A DNA stretch of 64,000 nucleotides from Anadara kagoshimensis (Eukaryota > Mollusca > Bivalvia > Arcoida > Arcidae), in NCBI GenBank assembly GCA_021292105.1, contig CM037870.1, positions 32,111,905-32,175,904 of the forward strand. Reading direction: 5' to 3'. A program made the translations under genes and the position numbers. Under the pieces are notes generated by a model that worked only from the letters and a program-made list of their open reading frames with translations, was not told the DNA's origin and did no database searches. Of this stretch, positions 19,867-32,500 are shown in pieces; the first letter of the stretch is position 1; every line of letters starts with the position of its first letter.

Positions 19867-22800
19867 ATGAAGAAGAATCTTATTTCTGTTGTGTTTTTAA
19901 TTGTGTGTTGTCCCGTGTGTTTATCACAGTTTAGTCTTGATGTCGACAGTTTACTTCAACCTGAAACATTGAAATTTGCAGCACTCATGATAACGGACTT
20001 ACTGGTCAAGAACAAACCCATTGCAAAAGGGTTGATAAATACTGGCTTGGCAGCACTTCCACTTTTAACCGGTCCACCAAACTTAAAACCAGAAATAGGT
20101 AGTGCTCTAATCCCATGGGCTTTGGAAAATTTACCCAAATTTTTGAAAGATAAACAGGTTGTGGATTTTGTTGCGAAGTTAAAAGCGGAGGTGAATAAAG
20201 TTGACGTAAGTCAACTGAACCAGTCAGATTATAATGCAATAATGAATACAGTGATTGGAAAGACGGATATTGTCGGCACGTTTGTAAAATCAAGTCCTGA
20301 TATTTTAACTAACGTTGTAATGTCTCTTGACGGAGCATCTGACTTAGATCCAATAATTGCCAAACATCTTCTACCAGTAATATCAGCAAAGCTTCCCAGT
20401 CTATTGAATCCACTACGGAAAATTCTTTACGTATTTAAGGAAGAGGTTAACAACATTAATGTAACAGACTTCAATATGACAGATAATGATGTTTTTGTTG
20501 AAGAACTGATACACCATTTTGACATATTGCATTTTGTTAAGTCGGTGTTAACAATGAACGCGGCCAGTGAATATTTTCCAAGAAACGCGGCGACACATCA
20601 GTTAGGTCTAACTGATACATGCTACTTACATACCATGGGATTTCTCGATCACCTGTTTCGTGGAGAAAAGTGGGCGCTCGAAAGTAAGTACATTTTAAAT
20701 ACGTTTTCTTTATTTTCTTTGAAATCAGGGGTTTTAGTTGTTGAATCGTCTTGTTTCATCTTACGATTGACAGCGCCTCTCGCCGCCTTGGTCTGAATGT
20801 GTGGGAAAGATTGCCGGTTTGCTTGTCGAATGTTCATGGTTTCTCTGTGTAGTATGGTTTCCTCTATTATCGAAGAATTTACCATCGTGATATAAGTGAA
20901 AGAACATCGGTTTAGGCATAAAACTTTCTTCACTTAAAACTATTTCTACTCTTGGAAATTAAGTGAAAATTTTGGTTAAATCTGTTGCATATATAGAAGG
21001 AAAAAGTTACGACTGTCTGTGTTTCTGACAAAAAACTTACAAATTACAGAAAAAATCGGAGTAACCATACGTGTTCTTAGTTAAAGAGGCTTAATGTGTT
21101 TTTGAAGATATTAATAAAACATTTTCTAACAATTAAATAAGTTTATCATTTGGCTAGATACTAAATTTTGGAAATAAAACAAGGTGCCATAAATTCTCTT
21201 TCATATAAATAAGAAACAAATCAGCAAACAGTGGGCACAAACTGTTCCCATTAGTATACCGATTGCTTGCTGTATAATTATATTACCAGCTGATTACCAA
21301 ACACAACAAATATGTTATCTATCAATGTATGTTTGTTTGGAATCCGTATGACAAAATAACCAGAATTCTTGTTTAGCGTTAGTATTTTTATCCTGGCTTA
21401 CCAGCTTTATAAAAAAAGAAAAGTGAACGAACAGCTTTAGACGTTCTTTCAATTTAGAATTAGAGATAGTTGTTCAAGCTATATTCGCATCAAAAATGTC
21501 TGTTTCAAGGTGTTCAAGTAATTCATTAGAATGTTTTAGAATCCGCATTTAGTTGATGTCAGGTGTAGAATAGACTTTATCTGAATAAGACTGCAGGCTA
21601 TATGTGGCGACTTTCAAAATTTGTTTTATTGTCACTCATAATGATTTACTAGAACATTTAGATGACTCTATTTTATATCTTTCCTTGTTTCGATTTTTGT
21701 AAAGTTAAGGGGTCCAATTCAAATAGGGAAGGTCAAGTTCTTCCTGTTTTAGATTGATACCGAAGGCCTCATGAACTTCCCTGTGGTTGGAAAGAATATG
21801 CTGAGGGCAAAACTTAGACATCATATAAGTGACATTACAAAACCAAACAGGTCGTAACAAATTTAGCACAGGGAGCACGGACCCCGTTTTAAATAAAATT
21901 AAAAATTAATGTATATTGGATCAAGTAATCCGACAACAATAAGTTGAGTTGAGTAATGGTGTTTAACGTCCCAGTCAAGAATATTTCACTTATATCGAGA
22001 CGTCGCCAGCTATAGGCGAAGGTGCAGAAATTTTGCCTATGCGTTGCGCTAATGGCATTATACAGCAGGGTTCTTTATCGTGCCAAGCCTACCATGACAC
22101 GGGACCTCGTTTATTTTAAGTTCCCATCCGAAAGAACCATGACTTTCATTTCGCCGAGTGCTTGGCGAAAGAACAGTCACTACCCACTTTTAAGTCTTGG
22201 GTCAGACCCGGCCGGGGTTCGAACCCACGACCTCCCACTTACGGAGCAAGCACTCTACCAACTGAGCTACCGCAGTGGTCCGACAACAATGGTCAAAAGA
22301 TGCATGCATTACGTACAGTAAACGAATAGGGTTCTTAGAACAATACAATGCAGAAAACGGCAAATAATGAAAACAGATAAAGTATGTTATGACAACATGG
22401 CTTTGTGTTTATTTTACAATTTCTCCAAAACTGTTGTCTTGATATCACTGTATTAATATTTTTGCATAATTCAATGTTGATTCTTCAAAATTATAACAAA
22501 AAGTGAAATCATCCCATTTTTACCTAATTATAAGAGCCCTTTTTTGCAAACCGATTAACATTTTCGAAACCCCAAAAGCCTTTTCTCTTGGAATTGGTTG
22601 CTAATGTATGTTTAGATTATAAACTATTATCTGAATGCACTAAAACCAACTTCATTATCGATAACAAATTCAACTTGAAGGTTCTAATGAAGCATTTCGT
22701 TTTATACATGTTTAGACTTTGTCTAGACTTTGAAGATATGTTAAAGGTTATCTCCAATGGTAATGTGACAGTCAACAACGTTTCATATAAACATATGTGA

Positions 22801-25800
22801 ATTCTAAGTTTTGCAGATTGAGCTTAACAAAATTGTAGAGTACATGTTATTCCCTAAACAAGCGGACTTAGTCCCCCTAACTATCTTTGTATGCAGATAA
22901 AGTGAGGATCTTAAGATGCTTGTTAATAGTACATATTTGATTTTTTTCCTTCTTAATCTCAAGGACAAATCAAAAGTCAACTTACAAGATGTCTTAAGAT
23001 AAATCAACGGCCATGGACAAAATCACGCCATGTCGTGCTTGCTGCATGGTTGCTGTGTGTTTTGCATTATTGAGTACACTGGATGTTCAGAAAAAGCTTC
23101 GCTATATGATCATCCCTCTATTCAATGCTGCTGAAACATGTTTTTGCTATCTCTATTAAATGGAGTATAATGACGTAATGTTGACGGTTTGTTCGCCTTT
23201 TTGTACTTATCAATCCGAAGTTTAGTTTGATTTTACCAAACATCCACTTTAAGCATTACATATATACATGTTTAATTTTGTTAAAGTCTTATTCTGAACA
23301 AATGAAAAAAAAATGAAAACATGTTGAAACTATACCAACCCCATATACTTAGTGGTCTCAGTATGTGTACTATTTAACTTTTATTACTTCTTGTATTATA
23401 TTTTTATCATGTGGGGTGTCAGCTGTCTAAGCTAAAGCATGTGCTTACAGCGCGCAGGGTTTCTCACTGCCTAGGCTAGAATCACACTTTAGACAGATCT
23501 GGATGTATTGTATAGCTATACTGTTATGTATCTTATCTTTTAATGGTCCCAATACCTATGTACTATTTTCTTTTATTACTTCTTGTATTATATTTTTATT
23601 ATGTGGGATGTTGGCTGTCTAAGTACGGAGCACAGGTTTTCTCACTGCCTAGACTCGAATCACTTTATACAGATCTGTATGTATTGTATAGCTATACTGT
23701 TTTGCATCTTTGGTCTAATTCTTTTAAGGATGATTTCATTTTGTCAGATGAAAGATTATTATGAAAAGTATTGAATGTTAGCATTTATGCGAGTTATCTT
23801 TTCTCTGATGTCGCCGGGTCCGTATCATTAGCTCACCTGACCGAAGGTCATGTGAGCTTATGGCATAGCGCAGCGTGTGTATGTGCGTGTGTGCGTGTGT
23901 GCGTGTGTGCGTGTGTGCGTCGTTAACACCTATTTTCGACTTCTCCTCTGAAACTACTGGACAGTTTTTGATGAAACTTTGTCAGAAGTATATATGGGTC
24001 GGTGCAATTCAGATTTGTTCGTGGCGTTGCTATGGCTACCATAACTAGGTCAAGGTGACATAGGGGTGCAAAAATCTTAAAAAATCTTCTTCTCCGAAAG
24101 TACTGATTGGAGAAAAAATCTGATGTGATATTTGGCTTCTCTAGGGTCTTAAGTCTATAGTTTGTTCATTTTGTGAAATTCGGATAAAAAATAGGTTACG
24201 CGTTTTTGCGTTTAATTTTGAAAAAATCGTAAAATAGCTTCAAATTGTTATAACTGACTATTTGACCAGATAATGACATGGGGTTTTCAGTTTTGACATC
24301 TTCTTGTTAGTATCTTCAAAATGAGGTCAAGGTCGATTGTGAAGGTCGTGACCTAATTTTTTTTACCTCTGATTATAATTATTATCTCGAAAACTATAAA
24401 CTTTTTGTATAGGCATGTATATTAGAATGTTGTAGGTATCTATACAACGATCATTTTGATGTATAGAAAAAGGTCATGGGTTCAAAGGTCAAGGTCACAG
24501 ATGTGAAACAATACCGAAATGGTTAATTATCTCGAAAACTATAAACATTTTGTATAGGCATGTATATTAGAATGTTGTAGGTATTGATACAACGATCATT
24601 TTGATGTATAAAAAAAGGTCTTGTGTTCAAAGGTCAAGGTCACAGATGTGAAACAATACCTAAATGGTTAATTATCTCGAAAACTATAAACTTTTTGTAT
24701 AGGCATGTATATTAGAATGTTGTAGGTATTGATACAATGATCATTTTGATGTATAGAAAAAGGTCATGGGTTCAAAGGTCAAGGTCACGGATGTGAAACA
24801 ATACTGAAATGGTTAAATTTCTCGAAAACTATAAACTTTTTGTATAGGCATGTACATTAGAATGTTGTAGGTATTGATACAACGATCATTTTGATGTATA
24901 GAAAAAGGTCATGGGTTCAAAGGTCAAGGTCACAGATGCAAAACAATACCGAAATGGTTAATTATTTTGAAAACTATAAACATTTTGTATAGGCATATAT
25001 ATTAGAATGTTGTAGGTATCGATACAACGATCATTTTGATGTCTAGAAAAAGGTCATGGGTTCAAAGGTCAAGGTCACAGATGCGAAACAATACTGAAAT
25101 GGTTAATTATCTCGAAAACTATAAACATTTTGTATAGGCATGTATATTAGAATGTTGTAGGTATTGATACAACGATCATTTTGATGTATAGAAAAAGGTC
25201 ATGGGTTCAAAGGTCAAGGTAACAGATGCGAAACAATACCAAAATGGTTAATTATCTCAAAAACTATAAACTTTTTGTATAGGCATGTATATTAGAATGT
25301 TGTAGGTATTGATACAATGATCATTTTGATGTATAGAAAAAGGTCATGGGTTCAAAGGTCAAGGTCACGGATGTGAAACAATACTGAAATGGTTAAATTT
25401 CTCGAAAACTATAAACTTTTTGTATAGGCATGTACATTAGAATGTTGTAGGTATTGATACAACGATCATTTTGATGTATAAAAAAAGGTCTTGTGTTCAA
25501 AGGTCAAGGTCACAGATGTGAAACAATACCTAAATGGTTAATTATCTCGAAAACTATAAACTTTTTGTATAGGCATGTATATTAGAATGTTGTAGGTATT
25601 GATACAATGATCATTTTGATGTATAGAAAAAGGTCATGGGTTCAAAGGTCAAGGTCACGGATGTGAAACAATACTGAAATGGTTAAATTTCTCGAAAACT
25701 ATAAACTTTTTGTATAGGCATGTACATTAGAATGTTGTAGGTATTGATACAACGATCATTTTGATGTATAGAAAAAGGTCATGGGTTCAAAGGTCAAGGT

Positions 25801-26795
25801 CACAGATGCAAAACAATACCGAAATGGTTAATTATTTTGAAAACTATAAACATTTGTATAGGCATGTATATTAGAATGTTGTAGGTATTGATACAACGAT
25901 CATTTTGATGTATAGAAAAAGGTCATGGGTTCAAAGGTCAAGGTAACAGATGCGAAACAATACCAAAATGGTTAATTATCTCAAAAACTATAAACTTTTG
26001 TATAGGCATATATATTAGAATGTTGTAGGTATTGATACAACGATCATTTTGATGTATAGAAAAAGGTCATGAGTTCAAAGGTCAAGGTCACAGATGCAAA
26101 ACAATATCGAAATGGTTAATTATCTCGAAAACTATAAACTTTTTGTATAGGCATGCATATTAGAATGTTGTAGGTATTGATACAACAATCATTTTGATAT
26201 ATAGAAAAAGGTTATGGGTTCTAAGGTCAAGGTCACATATGCGAAACAATACGGAAATGTTTAATTATCTCGAAAACTATAAACTTTTTGTTTAGGCATG
26301 TATATTAGAATGTTGTAGGTATCGATACAACGATCATTTTGGTGTATAGAAAAAGGACATGGGTTCAAAGGTCAAGGTCACTGATGTGAAACAATACCGA
26401 AATGGTTAATTATCTCGAAAACTATAAACTTTTTGTATAGGAATGTATATTAGAATGTTGTAGGTATCAATACAAGAATCATTTTGATGTATAGAAAAAG
26501 GTCATGGGTTCAAAGGTCAAGGTCACAGATGCAAAACACTACCAAAATGGTTAATTATCTCGAATACTATAAATTTTTTGTATAGGCATGTATATTAGAA
26601 TGTTGTAGGTATTGATACATTGGTTATCATGATGTAAAGAAAAAAGTCTTGGGGTTTAGTATTTATGTGTTCTTTAAATCTATCAGCTAGCCATTAGTTA
26701 TCAGGTGAGCGTATCAGGCCCATGGGCCTCTTGTTTATTTGTGTCTTTATGTAGTTTGCTTTGGTTTATTTCTGTTGGCTTTATTAAATACTTAG

Positions 26796-26837
<42 letters not shown>

Positions 26838-29418
26838 ATATATATATTATATATTGTCCACAGCATACTTTATGATCTATAGTCCAACCTGCCTTAAAGG
26901 CCACCTCGATATAAGGACCAGCTGCTTATAAAGGACAGTAGACTTGTATCTCAGTTGTTCTTTATTCATATTATTTGAACCTGTATATAAAGGCCACCTG
27001 TCCATAAAGACCACTTTTACTGGTTCCCTTGGGTGGCCTTTATAGACATGTTTGGCTGTATTTTGGTTATTTGTTTGAAGTATCCTGGTTATTCTGTTAA
27101 GGAAGTGGAAGATAACGTGACGTTTCTTTGGTACAGACATCGTATGATCCAGAGTAATGATAAGACATACAGTTCAGACTTGTTCAAAATTTAACACTCA
27201 GCCAACTGATCGACAGTTCATCTCGGTCTCTCGTTAGCTTTGTCCAGACAGTTTTTAGGCAGCTGTTATCTATCTCTCGAAAGCTTTTCGGGAAATAAGC
27301 TAACCATATAAATTTCGGCCGCCTGGCAGTGGAATTTCGACCTTTTTTGTAAGCTCATTGTTAAACTTTGGATAGTTGTGTACTGTATCAGCAGGAAAAC
27401 AACAACATCAAAGTATGTACACACTTCAGAAGCTATCCGATAAAACAGCACTTAGTCTCAAGTACAATGTTATCACCATCATACGATATTTACACATTAT
27501 CTTCCTTCTTCTCCCCCTCCTCCCGACAAGGCCACTTAAGATGGCAAATTTTCGTATTGTAAAAACTTCTATAGACTCATGATATTAAGAAATCATCCAA
27601 TAACATTGATTATGTTTTGAATAAATCCCGAATAGCCGGTATCTCTGTTTGTAGACGTTTCCCCCGAAAATATCACAAATTCAGTAGATAATAATTGTGT
27701 ATTATTTTCAAAAAATACTATTGTCTAAATTTGTTTCTAGTTAAAATCTGAAATCCCCAATAAGCTAAGGTTTACTCCCTTAAGGAAAGTATTTCCTGAG
27801 CGAAATTTGGTAAAATATATTTTGATTCTTTGGGTATCATTGGTATATATGGAAAAAAAATTGGTCCAAGGACTACTAACTAAGAATTGTATTCCGAAAC
27901 AGCCGTCTAGTGCTGTATAATTAAAACTGGTATATTATGTAATATTACACTTACAGTTGTGATAACATGAATACTTGACACTAGTTCTAAAAGAAACAAG
28001 ATTACGTTTCAGTAACAACTATAAAAAGAAAAACAATTTGGAAACAAGACACAAGATAGACAAATATTTAGTATTCTTGTTTTTAAAGATACATGTATAT
28101 GCCTATGCAGTCCAACCTGCCTTAAAGGCCATCTCTATATAAGATTCACTTGCTTATAAAGGCCAGTGAAATTGTATCCCAATTGTTCTTTATTCATACT
28201 ATTTGAACCTGTATATAAATTAAAGGTCACTTGCTCGTAAAGCCACTTTTACTGATTCCTTGGGGTGGCCTTTATAGACAGGTTTGACTGTATATCCAAT
28301 GTCCTTCATAATCAATGATATTCACATGTGATTATCTTGTGTTCTGTTTTATTTGTTATTTCGTTTGTTTTGTTGTGACGTGCTCTGGGATATTCTAGTT
28401 TTTTCCTCAAGTCTTTCTAAGTTATACTTATTTGTATTGTTATATTTCACTTAAGAATATGTTTATATGTTTAACTTAATTTGTCAGTTTAAAGTTTTTA
28501 CTTTACTTCTGGATTGTGATTCAGACATGGATTAATATGTTTGTTTTTTATCAAAATAATTATACCTTGATTGGTTTCTAAAAATAGATTGGTAAAAATA
28601 AATCATTAGCCTTGTCAAAATAAAGGTGATTATATTATTTAAAGAACTTTTGATCGAACAATCGATCAATCAATTTATCAAAACCAAAATTTATTTGGCA
28701 TTATAAAAAATACATAAAATTGGGATGATGTTTCTGTAAATTATTATCTGCGTTTTTCTTGATCTTTTATCGGTTATTGTGCAGCTCTTACTTACGATAA
28801 ACGATGCACGTGTATCTGCAATCATTCAAACAAACACTTGTTTCTGATACAAGAGGATATTATGTGGTGTAACCAGTCACGTATCACGCGTCTGATTACA
28901 ACGCTTGATGATCAAATCAAAAACAAACATAACGATATCTGTCAAAATCACAATCCTAAATCAAAGTAAATATTTTGAAAAACTGGACAAATTAGGTTTA
29001 AACAATGTTCATTAAACAATGCTTCAAATCTGTTTTATAAATGTAAAAGATAATATCGAAGTTTTACTAAGAAAATGTAATTAGCTGCTTTGTGCTTTGA
29101 CATTAGTTCATTTACTGTTTGTGAAATGAAAAATGTTAAAACAGTTTCATCCAATTGATATGAGTTAAAGTGGTATGTTTATAGGGGTCCCGCATAACAA
29201 CCTGACCACGTCGGTCAAGAGTGTCAGAGGTCAAAATATGTGTTTATATGTCGTGTTATGTATTTCTAATGCCCAGTGTCCAGTGTTTTGATGTAGTGTG
29301 TTAATGGGAATTCTGGCTATTGCCCAATATAAGTCATGATACTTAACTTTAACTTTCTTAATGACCGTCGGTCGCACTTGTAGACATGTGGAACTTGACA
29401 CAGCAACACACACATACA

Positions 29419-29466
<48 letters not shown>

Positions 29467-29527
29467 AACACACTCACACACAGAGAGTAACAAACACAAA
29501 CACACACACATACAGAGAGAGAGAGGG

Positions 29528-29584
<57 letters not shown>

Positions 29585-32500
29585 AACACACACACGAGAT
29601 AAAACCTAGATAAATGGTTAACATTTCGTTGTCTATTTGAAATGGCCTATAACGGCTTAAAATATATGAAAAATGCCTCTAGGAATTATTTGGAAAGAAC
29701 TTTTTTATGATAAAAGTGACAAGAAGTCGACAATATTTACTCGAACTTTATAATATCCAGATTCCACGTACCCCATTTTACTATATTCTTAAGCAATTTT
29801 GTCACTGTCAAACATTTTTTTACATTTCATTTCTTGATAATATGTTTCTCTAACTGGTTACAAGTATCTTAAATACATAGATTCTTCTAATCACTTACTT
29901 ACTATATAAAGTTATCTTAAATACATATACCCTGCTGTATAATGCCATTAGCTCAACGCACAGGCAAAATTCCTGCACCTTCGCCTATAGCTGGCGACGT
30001 CTCGATATAAATGAAATATTCTTGACCGGGACGTTAAACACCATTACTCTCATTACTCAACTCGACTGTAGTGGTTAATTTCGATATCTAAACATTATCC
30101 ACGGATGCTAACTTTGATAAGACCTATAATTAGTAATAATAGTAATCTATTTGTTTTGCATTATCTTGTTAATTCGCCATCAGTTTGTATTAAATGTAGT
30201 TAAATCATGTTTCATCATTCAGCCTTATCTTATCAATGTTTTTATTTCTAATAAATCTGAGTTTCAAAACAGTTAGATTCCTAAGTATTTGCTTCATATT
30301 ATAATCGAACCTGCCTTAAAGACAACCTCTATATAAGCGTCGCCTGTTTCTAAAGGCCAGTAAAATTTAACCCGATTGGTATTTTGTTCATGTTATTTGA
30401 ACCTTTATATAAGGGCCACTTGCCCATAAATATAATTTTTATTGGTTCCCTTAAAAGACAAGTTATATTGTAAATGGAATATAAAAGTAAGAAGGACATG
30501 GACTTTGCAAAATTATTTTGTTCTTCCAACATTACATTTATAAGCAAGACGTGCTTTTCACATAATGACAAAATGTTATCATAAAGACTGGGTAAGATAC
30601 AAATAAGAAACCTCAATCATCCTGTCTATTTTACAGACAGTGTTTCCAAAATACTCACATCACCTAAATTACTTATCCTGCGTGTTTGTTACATGATGTG
30701 TTTATGAGGTATGTTATGCTTAATAAGTTCCTTACTAGTTTCTATCCCGGATCATTTGTTTTTATTGTCTCTCCCCATATCGCATCTACTTTCTTCAAAT
30801 CAGACGTTGTACCCCTGCGTTAAGCATGTACTAGTATTTCTTTCATTTTTTGTCATTTTGGCTCCTCTAAAATTGATTAACACCCACTTTTTTTGTTAAA
30901 GCATGTCCTTATCATTTGTAAAGCTAATCCTAATGGTGGTATGCATTGACTTACGAACTATACGATTTCGTTAGGATTTTAATCACTGACACGACTTTTC
31001 AGCTGAAAATTCTTATGTTTTTTTTACATTTCAGTGCTTGATGCCGTCGGAAAACCTCCACAGGGAATTATTAAAGGGAACCTACATTTTATAGGACAGT
31101 TTGATGAATGTTTGGCCGTCAAGGGGCATATCAGTACGGGAGGGAATCCCAACATATCCACTGAATCATCTTCTTTTGGTGGACGTTACTGCAGAGCTAC
31201 ATTCAACCTACCAGACAGCTTAGTGAAGAGCTTAGTTGGTGATATAGTAAGTTTTTCAATAAAATATAATCTAGATAATTAAATATTGGTTCATGTACTC
31301 ATACAGTCCAACCTGCCTCAAAGGCCACCTCTATATAAAGGCCACCTGCTTATAAAGGCAAGTTGAATTGTATCCCAATTGTTCTTTATTCATATTATTT
31401 AAACCTGTATATAAAGGCCACCTGCGTATGAAGGTAACTTTTACTGGTTCTCTCGGTGGCCTTTATAGACAGGTTTGACTGTACATGTATTTTAATCTCT
31501 CCGATTGATCATTCTCTCATCTCAATAAAATGTATTGCAAACCATGAAGCCTCTTGCTATGGAAATAACGTAGATATATGGTACATTTTATAGTGATTGA
31601 CTAAATGGAATTATCCAATTAGACCGGGTATGGAAAGCTACAATTATTTTATTTACATTATTAGCTATGTTTCTGGTTCCCAAACATTTTTTCAGTCTTC
31701 TTTCTTACTGAAATGCCCCCCCCCCCCCCCCAAAAAAAAAATAGTTGGTATATGGTGCTAATCCCATTTCATCAGCAAACATTTTGTTCGCAAACTATTT
31801 AACAGATCCTTATGAAACTTTTGGTGGAGTTGATATGCCATTCACTCATACATATTGTTTCCAAGTTGGGAGACACTTTTGAAATGGCACCCCATTTCAT
31901 TCTTAACTTGTGCATTTATGTCATTTTCTGCCCACAAGTACAAGTCACTCATCCGACAATCAATCATTTTATTGACAATAATAACGAGCACAAAAGGTTC
32001 TTAGTATGAATGAAGACGTCATTTCTTCTAGACTGCATTCATTAAAATTTTTTGTTTATTATAAAACTCAAATGTGATTCCTATCATTGTTTTCTTTTAA
32101 GGATACACATGGTATTCAACCATCTTTAACCTGGGGTATGTGTCTTCCCGATAGCTGCAGGAAAAGTGACGTAGTTGGTATATTTCATATAGGTAAAGAC
32201 ATAATGGTTGTTTTAAATTTGGCACAATTCAATGTTAATTACCTTTTGTTTACATGCGTTTTGTAATATTTATTCGTCCGTGTATGTTCCGACTTGATTA
32301 TCCGCTAGAAGTCAAGGTAAAATGTCAAAGTCACAAGATATAGAAAACTTAAATTTGTGATATCTGTTGACATTTCCCCATACGTCTTTAACAGTGTGAA
32401 TGATTTAAATAAAATTTGACATTATACATAACATTATCTGCATGTGGCATGTGGACATCCATATCATGCCATGCCATATCAATGCTTTTTTATTTGCTAC

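Noticed and set aside
22206-22278. Possible functional tRNA gene on the minus strand
   Set aside because: A and B boxes are good, but it is the head of a repeated SINE with target duplications and lacks a complete cloverleaf 3' half.
22022-22321. 99-codon frame with a plausible-looking sequence
   Set aside because: It lies inside the minus-strand SINE at 21941-22278 and runs through its tRNA-like head.
24371-26660. CRISPR-like array
   Set aside because: Units are contiguous with no unique spacers, and the surroundings are clearly animal. It is a tandem core array of a transposable element.
29231-29624. Long overlapping frames rich in Cys, Ser and Leu on the minus strand
   Set aside because: They are translations of (CA)n/(GA)n simple repeats.
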